Positions 25,132-37,432 are shown, counted from the stretch's first letter. The stretch is 64,000 nt of DNA from Bradyrhizobium sp. SZCCHNS1050 (GCF_032484785.1 NZ_JAUETR010000001.1:3537501-3601500); one strand, 5' to 3'. Made by a program: numbers and translations. The notes: generated from the sequence alone by a model not told the origin.

Positions 25132-26355
25132 TTACTCGATGGCGCCGCTGATCGCCTCGCCGAACAGCTCCCACTTCTCGCCTTTGAACCGCATCATCTG
25201 CAATTGCTCGATGGGCGCGAAGTCGGTAGCCGAGGTGTTGATCTTGACGCCCGGCAGCAAGGTGTCGGGCGCGAAGTCCTTCAGGCTGGCGGCCTGCTTC
25301 ATCACATTGGCGCGGGTGAGGTCGTCGCCGCACATCTGCAGCACCTTCACGAGCGTCTGTGCGGCGCCGTAGCCATAGACGGTCGAGCTGTCGAGCTTGT
25401 TGGCGTCGGGATAATACTGCGCGAGGAAGTCGAAGAACTTCTTCATGCCGGGATCATCGTTCCACTGCGGATCCGCAGCGTCCTTGGCATAGGCGGCCGA
25501 AAGAATCCCTTGCGAGTTCTCGAAGCCGGCCGGCTTGATCACGCTGCCGACCGAGGCCGAGACGTTGACGACCAGATGCGTCGGATGCCAATCGATCTCG
25601 GCAAGTTTCTTGATCGCCTGCGCCGCGAACTTGGGCGTCGTGACGCTGAAGAAGACGTCGGCGCCGGAGGCCTTCAGCTTGACGATGTGGCCGTCGATCG
25701 AGGGTTCGGAGGTCTCGTAGCTCTCTTCCATGACGATCATGGACGCGGCCTTGTCGCCGAGGCCATCCTTGAGGCCCTTCAGATAATCCTTGCCGAAATC
25801 GTCGTTCTGGAACAGCACGCCGACCTTGGCGCCGGGCTTGTCCTTGAGCAGGTACTTCGCATAGATGCGGCCCTCGCTCTGGTAGCTCGGCTGCCAGCCC
25901 ATGGTCCAGGGGAAGTTCTTCGGGTCGTTCCACTTGGTTGCGCCGGTGGCGACGAACAGTTGCGGGATCTTCTTGCCGTTGAGATATTTCTGGATCGCCG
26001 AGTTCGAGGGCGTGCCGAGCGGGTTGAAGACGAACAGGACCTCGTCGCTTTCGACCAGCTTGCGCACCTGCTCGACCGCCTTGGGCGGCGAATAGGCGTC
26101 GTCATAGCTGACGAAGTTGATCTTTCGGCCGTTGATGCCGCCCTCGGCGTTGATCTTCTTGAAATACGCCTCCTCGGTCTTTCCGATCACGCCGTAGGCG
26201 GACGCCGGCCCGCTATAGGGCATGATGTTGCCGATCTTGATCTCGGTATCCGACGCGCCGGCGTCGTATTTCTTCTGGGCGAGTGCTGCGCCCGAGGTGA
26301 GGGCGATGACCGCCGTCGCGATCGCGGCGATTCGTAGTTGTTGAACGACCTGCAA
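25132..26355 (-). CDS. Branched-chain-type ABC binding protein, paralogue 3 of 3
   Basis: The protein has 407 residues with a signal peptide (LRIAAIATAVIALTSGAALA) and then QKKYDAGASDTEIKIGNIMP. The start is TTG at 26355: a perfect AAGGAGG stands six bases before it and no ATG fits. It is the last gene of the IclR-livGFHM operon, ten bases after livM. Ligand by analogy: dicarboxylic or longer-chain acids, since homologues near the R. palustris pim genes bind such compounds. Confidence 0.88.
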   Translation of the reverse strand: MQVVQQLRIAAIATAVIALTSGAALAQKKYDAGASDTEIKIGNIMPYSGPASAYGVIGKTEEAYFKKINAEGGINGRKINFVSYDDAYSPPKAVEQVRKLVESDEVLFVFNPLGTPSNSAIQKYLNGKKIPQLFVATGATKWNDPKNFPWTMGWQPSYQSEGRIYAKYLLKDKPGAKVGVLFQNDDFGKDYLKGLKDGLGDKAASMIVMEESYETSEPSIDGHIVKLKASGADVFFSVTTPKFAAQAIKKLAEIDWHPTHLVVNVSASVGSVIKPAGFENSQGILSAAYAKDAADPQWNDDPGMKKFFDFLAQYYPDANKLDSSTVYGYGAAQTLVKVLQMCGDDLTRANVMKQAASLKDFAPDTLLPGVKINTSATDFAPIEQLQMMRFKGEKWELFGEAISGAIE

Positions 26356-26365
26356 GAGTTCCTCC

Positions 26366-27382
26366 TTAGTTCTTTCTGAGTTTGCCGAGCAGCTGCTGCG
26401 CCACCATCGCCACCTGCCGCGAGCCGTGCGGCACGAGGAAGATGACGAGGAACAGCAGCACGCCGAACACCGCGCCGGACAGGCCCTTCGAAATGCCTTC
26501 GGCGATGTTGGGAACGAAGATGATGAAGGCCGCGCCGACGAACGATCCGGGCAGCCAGCCGACGCCGCCGACGACCATGCCGAGGAACAGCGAGATCGCG
26601 AGAACGATCGTGTAGCTGTCGGGTGCCACGAACTGCACGGCGATGGCGCCGAGGCCGCCGGCGACGCCGGTGATGCCGGCGCTGACGCCGAACGCCAGCG
26701 TCTTGTAGGTCGCGACGTCGATGCCCATGGCGGACGCTGCGATCTCGTTGTCGCGGATCGCCATGAAAGCCCGCCCCGAACGCGAGCGTAATAGGTTCAC
26801 CGAGAACACGTAGATCGCGATCGTGATCGCCAGCGTGAAGTAGTACAGCCACATGTCCTGCGACATCGGTAGGCCGAACGGCGCGTCCGGCTTGGTGACG
26901 ACGAGGCCCTGCACGCCGCCGGTCCATTCCTCGAAGAAGCCGAGCTTGAGGATCTGCGGCATCGCGGTGGCGAGCGCGAAGGTGGCGAGCGCGAGATACA
27001 CGCCCGAGAGCCGCAGCGCCGGTTGGCCGAACAGGAAGCCGAAGCCGAAGCAGATGACGCCGGCGACCGGCAGGGTCAGCGCGTAGTTGACATTGTACTG
27101 CTCCATCAGGATCGCCGACGTATAGGCGCCGACCGCATAGAACGCGCTCTGCCCGAGAGAGAACTGTCCGGAGCCGCCGGTCAGGATGTTCAACGCCAGC
27201 ACGGCGAGTCCGTAGATCAGGAGCATCGTCATCTGGAAGATGATGAAGTTCTTGACGAACAGCGGAACCACGAGAAGCAGAAGCACGACGACGAAGGTGG
27301 TGCCGGAACTCAAGGTCATGGCCCGCTTCGGAACGGCATCGACCGCGGGCGCCTGGGATGCGATGTCCTCGACTGCGCTCAT
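26366..27382 (-). CDS. LivM-type ABC permease
   Basis: The protein has 338 residues with about ten hydrophobic segments. LivM features: NILTGGSGQFSLGQSAFYAV, PALRLSGVYLALATFALATA, MAIRDNEIAASAMGIDVATY and GGVGWLPGSFVGAAFIIFVP. It starts two bases after the livH stop region and is followed by binding protein 3. It forms the inner-membrane channel with LivH. Confidence 0.92.
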   Translation of the reverse strand: MSAVEDIASQAPAVDAVPKRAMTLSSGTTFVVVLLLLVVPLFVKNFIIFQMTMLLIYGLAVLALNILTGGSGQFSLGQSAFYAVGAYTSAILMEQYNVNYALTLPVAGVICFGFGFLFGQPALRLSGVYLALATFALATAMPQILKLGFFEEWTGGVQGLVVTKPDAPFGLPMSQDMWLYYFTLAITIAIYVFSVNLLRSRSGRAFMAIRDNEIAASAMGIDVATYKTLAFGVSAGITGVAGGLGAIAVQFVAPDSYTIVLAISLFLGMVVGGVGWLPGSFVGAAFIIFVPNIAEGISKGLSGAVFGVLLFLVIFLVPHGSRQVAMVAQQLLGKLRKN

Positions 27383-27384
27383 GA

Positions 27385-28263
27385 TCAGACTCGCTTCACG
27401 ATGTTGCGGCCGAACAGGCCGGCCGGTTTGATGACTAGGACGGAGATGATGAGGGCCAGTGCGATCGGCAGCTTCATCTCATTGCCCACGTGGGGAATGT
27501 AGGTGCCGGCGAGATTCTCGAAGATGCCGACCAGGAAGCCGCCGAGCACCGCACCGAAGGGGCTGGTGAGGCCCCCAAGCACGGCCGCGGCGAAACCGTA
27601 GATCAGCACGCCGCCCATCATGTTGGGCTCGAGGAACACCACCGGCGCGATCAGCATGCCGGCGATCGAGCCGATCGCGGCCGCCATGCCCCAGCCGAGC
27701 GCAATCATCCAGGAGGTGTTGATGCCGACCAGCCGCGCCGATTCCGGCAAGGCTGCGGCCGCGCGCATCGCAAGTCCGACACGGGTGTACTGGAAGAAGA
27801 AGTACAGCCCGATCAGGAGCAGCAGGGTGATGCCGATCATGCCGGCCTGATGGGTCGAGATCAGCTGGCTGCCCAGGAACGGCGAGGAGCCGAACGGCGT
27901 CGGGTACTGCTTGATGGTGAAGTCCCAGATCAGCCCGGCGCAGGAGTTGATGATCGAGAACAGCGCGATGAAGCCGGCGACCTGGGTCAGGATCGGCGCC
28001 TTGGTCAGTGGCTTGAACAGCACCCGCTCGATCACGATGCCGCCGGCGAAGGAGAAGGCCAGCGTCACCACGAAGGCGACCCAGTAGGGCAGGCCCCATT
28101 GCATCAGCTGCCAGGAGATGAATGTCGAGAACATCGCCATCTCGCCTTGCGCAAAGTTGAGATGGTCGATGGCCTGGTAGATCATCACGACGGCGAGCGC
28201 CATGCAGGCGTAGATCGCGCCCGTCGCAATGCCGGCCAGGACCTGGTTGGTGAAGAGCTCCAT
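27385..28263 (-). CDS. LivH-type ABC permease
   Basis: The protein has 292 residues. It shows LAGIATGAIYACMALAVVMI, YQAIDHLNFAQGEMAMFSTF, the MRAAAALPESARLVGINTSW loop that contacts the ATPase, and VLGGLTSPFGAVLGGFLVGI. It is preceded by livF with a 13-base gap and followed by livM. Confidence 0.92.
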   Translation of the reverse strand: MELFTNQVLAGIATGAIYACMALAVVMIYQAIDHLNFAQGEMAMFSTFISWQLMQWGLPYWVAFVVTLAFSFAGGIVIERVLFKPLTKAPILTQVAGFIALFSIINSCAGLIWDFTIKQYPTPFGSSPFLGSQLISTHQAGMIGITLLLLIGLYFFFQYTRVGLAMRAAAALPESARLVGINTSWMIALGWGMAAAIGSIAGMLIAPVVFLEPNMMGGVLIYGFAAAVLGGLTSPFGAVLGGFLVGIFENLAGTYIPHVGNEMKLPIALALIISVLVIKPAGLFGRNIVKRV

Positions 28264-28276
28264 TGTCCCGCCTCCG

Positions 28277-28990
28277 TTAGTAGCCCAAATAGGATTTGCG
28301 GACGTTCTCGTCTTTCGCGATGTCCGAGGCCGCGCCCGACATGACGATGCGGCCCGTCTCGATCACATAGGCCCGATCGGCGAGCTCGAGCGCGAGCTGC
28401 GCATTCTGCTCGACCACGAGGATCGAGACCTTTTCCTCGCGGTTGATCTTGCCGAGGATGCCGAAAAGGTCGCGGACCACCAGCGGTGCCAAGCCGAACG
28501 ACGGCTCGTCGAGCAGCATCAGCCTGGGTCGCAGCATCAGCGCGCGGGCCACCGCCAGCATCTGCTGCTCGCCGCCGGATAAGGTGCCGGCCTGCTGGGT
28601 GTGGCGTTCCTTCAGCTTGGGGAAGTAGGAGTACATCCGCTCGATGTCGGCGACGATGCCCGCCTTGTCGCTGCGCGTGATGGCGCCGAGCTGCAGGTTT
28701 TCTTCCACCGTCATGTTGGTGAAGGTGCCGCGGCCCTGCGGCACGTGCGCGATGCCGAAGCGCACGATGCTCTCGGTCGATTTGTTGTTGAGCGGCTTCC
28801 CCTCGAACTCGATCGCACCGGTCGAGCGCACCATGTTGCAGATGGCGCGCAGGGTGGTGGTCTTGCCGGCGCCATTGGCGCCGAGCAGGGTCGTCAGCGA
28901 ACCCTCGTTGAGGGAGAAGGAGAGGCCGTGCAGGGCCTGGACCTGGCCGTAATAGGCGCGCAGGTCCTTGACGTTGAGCAGCGGCGTCAT
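28277..28990 (-). CDS. LivF-type ABC ATPase
   Basis: The protein has 237 residues. Walker A LLGANGAGKTTTLRAI, signature LSGGEQQMLAVARAL, Walker B LMLLDEPSFGLAP and the final DENVRKSYLGY are all in place. The start overlaps the livG stop by four bases (ATGA). Confidence 0.93.
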   Translation of the reverse strand: MTPLLNVKDLRAYYGQVQALHGLSFSLNEGSLTTLLGANGAGKTTTLRAICNMVRSTGAIEFEGKPLNNKSTESIVRFGIAHVPQGRGTFTNMTVEENLQLGAITRSDKAGIVADIERMYSYFPKLKERHTQQAGTLSGGEQQMLAVARALMLRPRLMLLDEPSFGLAPLVVRDLFGILGKINREEKVSILVVEQNAQLALELADRAYVIETGRIVMSGAASDIAKDENVRKSYLGY

Positions 28991-29784
28991 TGATCCTTGC
29001 TCCCGAGATAGGCCTTGATGACGTCGGGATCGGCCTGCACCTGGGCGGGCGTGCCCTCGGCGAGCTTGCGGCCGAAATTCAGCGCCACGACGTGGTCGGC
29101 GATCGACATCACCAGTCCCATGTGATGCTCGACCAGCAGCACGGTCACCTTGCGGTCGTCGCGAATGCGCCGGATCAGATCGCCCAGCACATGGACTTCC
29201 TCATGATTGAGCCCGCCGGCGGGCTCGTCGAGCAGCAGGATCTTGGGATCGGCGGCGAGCGCGCGCGCCAGCTCGACGCGCTTCTGGGTGCCGAACGGCA
29301 GCCCGGACACGGTCTTGTGCGCGACCTCCTCGAGGTCGAGATAGGCGAGAATTTCGTGAACCTTGGTGTTGACGGAATTCTCGCTGCGCCGGACCCAGGC
29401 CAGACGCAGCGAATCCGAGATGATGTCGCTGGAGGTGCGCGCATGGGTGCCGACGCGGACGTTGTCGAGCACGGAGAGATTGGGAAACAGCGCGACATTC
29501 TGGAAGGTGCGGCCGATGCCGATCTCGGCAATGCGGTGCGGCGGCCGCTTCAGGATGCTGTGGCCTTCCATCAGGATGTCGCCGGAACTCGGCTGGTAGA
29601 GCCGGCTGAGGCAGTTGAACAGGGTGGTCTTGCCGGCGCCGTTCGGGCCGATGAGGCCGAGGATCTGACCCTCGCGCATCTCGAACGAGACGCCGTTCAG
29701 CGCCACGATGCCGCCGAACACGACGCTGACGTCGCGGACGACGAGCAGCGGATCGTTGGTCTGGGCGAGTTGTGCCTGCGTCAT
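28987..29784 (-). CDS. LivG-type ABC ATPase
   Basis: The protein has 265 residues. Walker A LIGPNGAGKTTLFNCL, signature LPFGTQKRVELARAL, Walker B ILLLDEPAGGLN and the final DVIKAYLGSKDQ mark it as LivG. It lies 66 bases after the IclR gene on the same strand, so the regulator probably heads the transporter transcript. Together with LivF, LivH, LivM and up to three binding proteins it forms one importer. Confidence 0.93.
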   Translation of the reverse strand: MTQAQLAQTNDPLLVVRDVSVVFGGIVALNGVSFEMREGQILGLIGPNGAGKTTLFNCLSRLYQPSSGDILMEGHSILKRPPHRIAEIGIGRTFQNVALFPNLSVLDNVRVGTHARTSSDIISDSLRLAWVRRSENSVNTKVHEILAYLDLEEVAHKTVSGLPFGTQKRVELARALAADPKILLLDEPAGGLNHEEVHVLGDLIRRIRDDRKVTVLLVEHHMGLVMSIADHVVALNFGRKLAEGTPAQVQADPDVIKAYLGSKDQ

Positions 29785-29850
29785 CTCGTCTCGCCCCTCC
29801 CCAAATCGTTCAGGTCAGGACGCGGCGCCAGCCGACCGCGATGATGCAGG

Positions 29851-30735
29851 CTATCTGATACCCTCGGCAACACGGGCAACTTTTCCTCCTGGCTTCGGCT
29901 TTTTATTGAGTTCTTTGTTTGATGGGCTGCTTGTTTGATTAGTTGACGGCGCGAGGCCGCCGAGCGCCGCTTCGATGTTCCTTACCATCGCGACGAGACG
30001 AGGTCCAATGTCGGTGCGCAAGCGCTCTTCCGTGAAGCGGAATGCCGGTGCTCCGCAATTCACGGCGTAGGGACCGGTTCCGTCGTTCAGCCGCAACGCG
30101 ACGCCGACCGCATGAACGTCGTCCTGCCATTCGCCGGCGGAGATCGTGAAGCCATATTTCGCGACGGTCTCGCCGGCGCGCTCGATGCCGTCGCGGATCT
30201 TCGGCCAACGGCTGCCGTAATGCTCGCGCATCTCCCGCATCAGCGCGGCGCGGTCCTCGTCCGGCAGCGCCCAGATGTAGGCGCGGCCCATCGCGGTCGT
30301 TGCAATCGGAATGCGCGAGCCGACGTCGAGTTGAACGTTGATGACGCCGTGACGGCTCTGGCCGAAATAGATCATGCTCAGCCGGTCGCGGCCGCCGATG
30401 GCCACCGCGCCGCCGGTCTCGCGCATCAGCTGCTCGCGGAACGGCTCGGAAAGATGGCGGATGCCGAGATTGGCGAGCGCGGCGTAGCCCAGCGCCAGCG
30501 CCGCTGGGGCCAGCTGGTATTTCTCGAAGCGCGGCACCGGGGTGAGATAGCCGAGCTTGGTGAGCGTGTAAGTGAGGCGCGAGACCGTCGCCTTCGGCAG
30601 GTTGGTGCGCGCGGCGATTTCCTGATTGCCCAGCAGGCCGTCATTCGGCCGGAACGCCCGCAGCACGTCGAGGCCGCGCGCCAGCGCGACGACGAAGCTC
30701 CGATCGGTCGCGGGTTTCTTCCCTGGGCGTTTCAT
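29851..30735 (-). CDS. IclR-family transcriptional regulator
   Basis: The protein has 294 residues. The HTH is in LGNQEIAARTNLPKATVSRL, and the IclR effector domain in MIYFGQSRHGVINVQLDVGS, ATTAMGRAYIWALPDEDR and ISAGEWQDDVHAVGVALRL. The tail (SNKELNKKPKPGGKVARV) is lysine-rich and unusual. It is divergent from the pim-like operon and upstream of the transporter operon, with a dyad at 30816-30832 between them, so it is placed to link uptake with beta-oxidation. The effector is unknown; a dicarboxylate or its CoA ester is plausible. Confidence 0.9.
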   Translation of the reverse strand: MKRPGKKPATDRSFVVALARGLDVLRAFRPNDGLLGNQEIAARTNLPKATVSRLTYTLTKLGYLTPVPRFEKYQLAPAALALGYAALANLGIRHLSEPFREQLMRETGGAVAIGGRDRLSMIYFGQSRHGVINVQLDVGSRIPIATTAMGRAYIWALPDEDRAALMREMREHYGSRWPKIRDGIERAGETVAKYGFTISAGEWQDDVHAVGVALRLNDGTGPYAVNCGAPAFRFTEERLRTDIGPRLVAMVRNIEAALGGLAPSTNQTSSPSNKELNKKPKPGGKVARVAEGIR

Positions 30736-30815
30736 GTCATCGGCTGTTGATTGATGAGCCTCGTTGACAACGCTCGTGCTTCAAAATAACCCTGGATGTC
30801 AAGATGTGGAATTAG

Positions 30816-30832
30816 ATTTCGCACTGCGGAAT
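30816..30832. promoter_or_regulatory. 17-bp dyad, candidate IclR operator
   Basis: ATTTCGCA, a central C, then TGCGGAAT: the arms are complementary except for one position. IclR regulators often use such AT-flanked TTCCGCA-type dyads. It lies 84 bases from the IclR start and 117 from the pimF start. Confidence 0.55.
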
Positions 30833-30948
30833 TGATGTTCGGCAGCGGGTAGACGCAAGCAAGGCTGATACTCTGCGCAAATGAAGAGCCAAGAATTGGC
30901 CGGTGCGTTAACCGGCCGCAAAGAAACGACATCCCAAGGAGCTTACGC

Positions 30949-33042
<2,094 letters not shown>

Positions 33043-33072
33043 GGCTTTGCCCTAGCTCCGTGCACAGCTGCG

Positions 33073-33174
33073 CCCCCCTCCCCCTTGCGGGGAGGGGTTG
33101 GGGGTGGGGGTCCACAACGGCAGTCTCGCCCGGAGCCACCCCCCTCCCTGGCCCTCCCCCACAAGGGGGGAGGG
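33073..33174. repeat. Palindromic repeat, family B-like (C-rich/G-rich), inside the pim operon
   Basis: CCCCCTCCCCCTTG pairs with CAAGGGGGGAGGG, with GGGGTTGGGGGTGGGGG and CACCCCCCTCCC pairing inside. It lies between pimF and pimA. Confidence 0.75.
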
Positions 33175-33220
33175 AACGGGAAGAGCGGGGCCGCCTTACG
33201 GCAAGAAACACAGAGTCCGC

Positions 33221-34885
33221 ATGACCCATCCTGGCGAACAGTTCTATCCCGAAGGCGTCCGCTGGGACGCGCCGATCGCGCGTGGCACCTTGCCAGATCT
33301 GCTGGCAAAGGCGGTCAGTGACTTCGGCGATCGCGACGCGCTGGAATTCCGCGACCGCCCCGTCACCTTCAAGCAACTCGCGGCGCTCGTCGACCAGGCT
33401 GCCGCCGCGTTCCTGCGAGCCGGTTTTGGCAAGGGCGCGTCGATCGCGCTGTTCCTCGGCAATACGCCGGATCATCCGATCAACTTCTTCGGCGCGCTCA
33501 AGGCCGGCGCCCGCGTCGTGCACCTGTCGCCGCTCGATGGCGAGATCGCGCTGTCGCACAAGCTCAGCGATTCCGGCGCACGCATTCTCGTCACCTCGAA
33601 CCTGTCGGCGCTGCTGCCGACGGCGCTGAAGTTCCTCGAGAAGGGCCTGCTCGACCGCCTGATCGTCTGCGAGGATGATCACTGGGGCAAGGTCGGTACG
33701 TCACAGACGCCGTTGCCGGATAGCTCCGCCGTGACCACCCATCGTGCCTTCGTCGAGGGCGCCGTGGCGCCGGCAGCGTGGCCGGCCATCTCGCCCGACG
33801 ACATCGCCCTGCTGCAATATACCGGCGGCACCACCGGCCTGCCCAAGGGCGCGGTGCTGACCCATGGCAATCTCACCTCGGCGGTGTCGATCGCCGAAAT
33901 CTGGGGCCGCGCGACGCGCGCGAACGGCAACGGCTCCGACCGAGTCATCTGCGTGCTGCCGCTGTTCCACATCTATGCACTGACGGTGGTGCTGCTGACC
34001 TCGCTGCGTCTCGGCAGCCTGATCTCGCTGCACCAGCGCTTCGACTTGGAAGCCGTGATGCGCGACATCGAGGTCAAGCGCGCGACCTATTTTCCCGGCG
34101 TGCCGACGATGTGGATCGCGATCGCCAACCTGCCCGATCTCGACACGCGCGATCTGTCGTCGCTGACCAGCGTTGGCTCCGGTGGCGCGCCGCTGCCAGT
34201 CGAGGTCGCGCGCATCCTGGAGCGCCGCGTCGGCATGAAGCTGAAGAGCGGCTGGGGCATGACCGAGACCTGCTCGCCCGGCACCGCCCATCCCAAGGGT
34301 GGCCCGGACAAGCCCGGCTCGATCGGGATCACGCTGCCCGGCATCGAGATGGACGTCGTGTCGCTCGAGGATCCCGCAAAGGTGCTCGGCGTGAACGAGG
34401 TCGGCGAGATCCGGATCAAGGGGCCGAACGTCACCAAGGGCTATTGGAACCGGCCGGACGAAACGGCGCAGTCGTTCGTCGGCGATCATTTCCTGACCGG
34501 CGACATCGGCTATGTCGACGCCGACGGTTTCTACTTCCTGGTCGACCGCAAGAAGGACATGATCATCTCCGGCGGCTTCAACGTCTATCCGCAGATGATC
34601 GAGCAGGCGATCTACACCCATCCGGCGGTGCAGGAGGTCATCGTGATCGGCATTCCCGACGCCTATCGCGGCGAGGCGGCCAAGGCCTTCATCAAGCTGC
34701 GCGACGGCTTCGCGCCGTTCCCGGTCGAGGATCTCCGCGCCTTCCTCACCGGCAAGCTCGGCAAGCACGAGCTGCCGGCGGCGGTCGAGTTCGTCGACGA
34801 GCTGCCGCGCACGCCGGTCGGCAAGCTGTCGCGTCACGAACTGCGCCAGCAGCAATCACCCACGTCTCACAGCAAACATCCGTAA
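33221..34885 (+). CDS. pimA: Dicarboxylate/fatty acyl-CoA ligase, PimA-like
   Basis: The protein has 554 residues. ANL motifs: [73 protein letters not shown] and the catalytic Lys in [13 protein letters not shown] start at ATG 33221 because earlier codons fall in the repeat. It activates the acid with ATP and CoA in the cytoplasm. Operon position and pattern match PimA, which takes C7 to longer dicarboxylic and fatty acids. Confidence 0.88.
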   Translation: MTHPGEQFYPEGVRWDAPIARGTLPDLLAKAVSDFGDRDALEFRDRPVTFKQLAALVDQAAAAFLRAGFGKGASIALFLGNTPDHPINFFGALKAGARVVHLSPLDGEIALSHKLSDSGARILVTSNLSALLPTALKFLEKGLLDRLIVCEDDHWGKVGTSQTPLPDSSAVTTHRAFVEGAVAPAAWPAISPDDIALLQYTGGTTGLPKGAVLTHGNLTSAVSIAEIWGRATRANGNGSDRVICVLPLFHIYALTVVLLTSLRLGSLISLHQRFDLEAVMRDIEVKRATYFPGVPTMWIAIANLPDLDTRDLSSLTSVGSGGAPLPVEVARILERRVGMKLKSGWGMTETCSPGTAHPKGGPDKPGSIGITLPGIEMDVVSLEDPAKVLGVNEVGEIRIKGPNVTKGYWNRPDETAQSFVGDHFLTGDIGYVDADGFYFLVDRKKDMIISGGFNVYPQMIEQAIYTHPAVQEVIVIGIPDAYRGEAAKAFIKLRDGFAPFPVEDLRAFLTGKLGKHELPAAVEFVDELPRTPVGKLSRHELRQQQSPTSHSKHP

Positions 34886-34904
34886 CAACAACAGGAGGTC
34901 GCCC

Positions 34905-36092
34905 ATGACCGATGCCGTCATCGTTTCCACCGCCCGCACGCCGATCGGCAAGGCCTATCGCGGCGCGCTCAACGCCACCGGCGGCGCGACGCTGCTCGGC
35001 CACGCCATCGGCGAGGCCGTCAAGCGCGCCAAGGTCGATCCGGCCGAGGTCGAGGATGTCGTGATGGGCGCAGCCCTGCAGCAGGGCTCGACCGGCGGCA
35101 ACATCGCGCGCAAGGCGCTGCTGCGTGCCGGCCTGCCGGTGTCGGTCGGCGGCACCACCATCGACCGCCAGTGCGCCTCCGGCCTGCAGGCGATTGCGCT
35201 CGCGGCGCGCTCGGTGATCTTCGACGGTGTCGAGATCGCGGTCGGCGGCGGCGGCGAATCGATCTCGCTGGTCCAGAACGACAAGATGAACACGTTCCAG
35301 GCCACCGATCCGGCGCTGCTCGAGATCAAGGGCGACGTCTACATGCCGATGATCGACACCGCCGAGATCGTCGCCAAGCGCTACGGCATCTCCCGCGAGC
35401 GCCAGGATGAATATGCGCTGGAGAGCCAGCGCCGCACCGCTGCCGCGCAGCAGGGCGGCAAGTTCAACGACGAGCTGGCGCCGATCTCGACCAAGATGGC
35501 GGTCACCGACAAGGCCACCGGCAACGTCTCGTTCAAGGACGTCACCCTGTCGCAGGACGAAGGTCCGCGTCCCGAGACGACGGCCGAAGGTCTCGCCGGC
35601 CTCAAGGCAGTGCGCGGCGACGGCTTCTCGATCACCGCCGGCAATGCCAGCCAGCTCTCCGACGGCGCCTCCGCCTGCGTCATCATGAGCGACGCCACCG
35701 CGGCCAAGCGCGGCCTGCAGCCGCTCGGCATCTTCCGCGGCTTCGTCGCGCATGGCTGCGAGCCCGACGAGATGGGCATCGGCCCGGTGTTCGCGGTGCC
35801 GCGTCTATTGAAGCGCCATGGCCTGACCGTCGACGACATCGGCCTGTGGGAGCTCAACGAGGCGTTCGCCGTGCAGGTGCTGTACTGCCGCGACAAGCTC
35901 GGCATCGACCCCGACAAGATCAACGTCAATGGCGGCGCCATCGCGGTCGGCCATCCCTACGGCATGTCGGGCGCGCGGCTTACCGGCCACGCGCTGATCG
36001 AAGGCCGCCGCCGCAAGGCCAAGTATGCGGTGGTGACGATGTGCGTCGGCGGCGGCATGGGCGCTGCCGGCCTGTTCGAGGTACTGCAATAG
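34905..36092 (+). CDS. pimB: Acetyl-CoA acyltransferase (thiolase), PimB-like
   Basis: The protein has 395 residues. The nucleophile Cys is in [18 protein letters not shown] (about residue 89), and [20 protein letters not shown] (His near 349) and [15 protein letters not shown] (Cys near 379) complete the site. AGGAGG stands seven bases before the ATG. It would cut the 3-ketoacyl-CoA made by the PimF-like enzyme. Confidence 0.92.
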   Translation: MTDAVIVSTARTPIGKAYRGALNATGGATLLGHAIGEAVKRAKVDPAEVEDVVMGAALQQGSTGGNIARKALLRAGLPVSVGGTTIDRQCASGLQAIALAARSVIFDGVEIAVGGGGESISLVQNDKMNTFQATDPALLEIKGDVYMPMIDTAEIVAKRYGISRERQDEYALESQRRTAAAQQGGKFNDELAPISTKMAVTDKATGNVSFKDVTLSQDEGPRPETTAEGLAGLKAVRGDGFSITAGNASQLSDGASACVIMSDATAAKRGLQPLGIFRGFVAHGCEPDEMGIGPVFAVPRLLKRHGLTVDDIGLWELNEAFAVQVLYCRDKLGIDPDKINVNGGAIAVGHPYGMSGARLTGHALIEGRRRKAKYAVVTMCVGGGMGAAGLFEVLQ

Positions 36093-36098
36093 GTCTTC

Positions 36099-36194
36099 GT
36101 CATTCCGGGGCGCGCGGAGCGCGAGCCCGGAATCCATACTCACGATGGTGGTTATGGATTCCGGGTTCGCCTCTTCGAGGCGCCCCGGAATGAC
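36099..36194. repeat. Palindromic repeat, family A, left of pimC
   Basis: Begins GTCATTCCGGGGCGCGCGGA and ends GCGCCCCGGAATGAC. Its centre holds a 22-base segment (36135-36156) beginning CATACTCACG and ending TGGTTATG, flanked by GGAATC and GGATTCC. Confidence 0.8.
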
Positions 36195-36235
36195 AGCTCG
36201 ATTTGTCGACGAATATATACACACGGGAGGTTCCG

Positions 36236-37426
36236 ATGGATCTTGCATTCACGAAGGAAGAGCAGGCGTTCCGCGAGGAAGTCCGGCAGTTCTTCAAGGA
36301 CAATGTCCCGCCGGAGACCCGGCGCAAAATGATCGAAGGCCGCCATCTGTCGAAGGACGAGATGGTGACCTGGTGGCGCATCCTCAACAAGAAGGGCTGG
36401 GGTGTCTCGCACTGGCCGGAGGAATATGGCGGCACCGGCTGGACCTCGGTGCAGCACTACATCTTCAACGAGGAGTTGCAGGCCTATCCGGCGCCGCAGC
36501 CGCTCGCCTTCGGCGTCAGCATGGTCGGCCCCGTCATCTACACCTTCGGCAACGAGGAGCAGAAGAAGAAGTATCTGCCGCGCATCGCCAATGTCGACGA
36601 CTGGTGGTGCCAGGGCTTCTCCGAGCCGGGCTCGGGCTCCGACCTCGCATCGCTGAAGACCAAGGCCGAGCGCCGCGGCGACAAGTGGATCATCAACGGC
36701 CAGAAGACCTGGACCACGCTCGCGCAGCACGCCGACATGATCTTCTGCTTGTGCCGCACCGATCCCTCCGCGAAGAAGCAGATGGGCATCTCCTTCATCG
36801 TGTTCAGCATGAAGTCGAAGGGCGTCACGGTGCGTCCGATCCAGACCATCGACGGCGGCCACGAGGTCAACGAGGTGTTCTTCGACGACGTCGAAGTGCC
36901 CATCGAGAACTTGATCGGCGAGGAGAACAAGGGCTGGGACTACGCCAAGTTCCTGCTCGGCAATGAGCGCACGGGGATCGCCCGCGTCGGCGTCTCCAAG
37001 GAGCGTATCCGCCGCATCAAGGAGCTCGCCGCCAAGATCGAATCCGGCGGCCGTCCGGTGCTGGAGGACCCGTCGTTCCGCGAGAAGCTCACGGCCTGCG
37101 AGGTCGAGCTGAAGGCGCTCGAGCTGACGCAACTGCGCGTCGTCGCCGACGAGGGCAAGCACGGCAAGGGCAAGCCCAATCCGGCGTCCTCGGTGCTGAA
37201 GATCAAGGGCTCCGAGATCCAGCAGACCACGACCGAGCTGCTGATGGAGGTGATCGGCCCGTTTGCCGCGCCCTACGACGTCCATGGCGACGACGACAGC
37301 AACGAGACCATGGATTGGACCGCCCAGATCGCGCCGAGCTACTTCAACAACCGCAAGGTCTCGATCTACGGCGGCTCCAACGAGATCCAGCGCAACATCA
37401 TCGCCAAGGCGGTGCTGGGGCTCTGA
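36236..37426 (+). CDS. pimC: Acyl-CoA dehydrogenase large subunit, PimC-like
   Basis: The protein has 396 residues. The pattern is that of FadE-type subunits: LAFTKEEQAFREEVRQFFKD, WCQGFSEPGSGSDLASLKT, WIINGQKTWTTLAQHADM and the C-terminal SIYGGSNEIQRNIIAKAVLG. The start at 36236 has GGGAGG six bases before. It probably works as a heterodimer with the next gene, introducing the alpha-beta double bond in dicarboxyl-CoA and passing electrons to ETF. Confidence 0.9.
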   Translation: MDLAFTKEEQAFREEVRQFFKDNVPPETRRKMIEGRHLSKDEMVTWWRILNKKGWGVSHWPEEYGGTGWTSVQHYIFNEELQAYPAPQPLAFGVSMVGPVIYTFGNEEQKKKYLPRIANVDDWWCQGFSEPGSGSDLASLKTKAERRGDKWIINGQKTWTTLAQHADMIFCLCRTDPSAKKQMGISFIVFSMKSKGVTVRPIQTIDGGHEVNEVFFDDVEVPIENLIGEENKGWDYAKFLLGNERTGIARVGVSKERIRRIKELAAKIESGGRPVLEDPSFREKLTACEVELKALELTQLRVVADEGKHGKGKPNPASSVLKIKGSEIQQTTTELLMEVIGPFAAPYDVHGDDDSNETMDWTAQIAPSYFNNRKVSIYGGSNEIQRNIIAKAVLGL

Positions 37427-37432
37427 GTTGCT

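Noticed and set aside
22090..26355. The three binding proteins as a CRISPR-like or tandem repeat array
   Set aside because: The repetition is due to gene duplication with full-length frames and distinct signal peptides.
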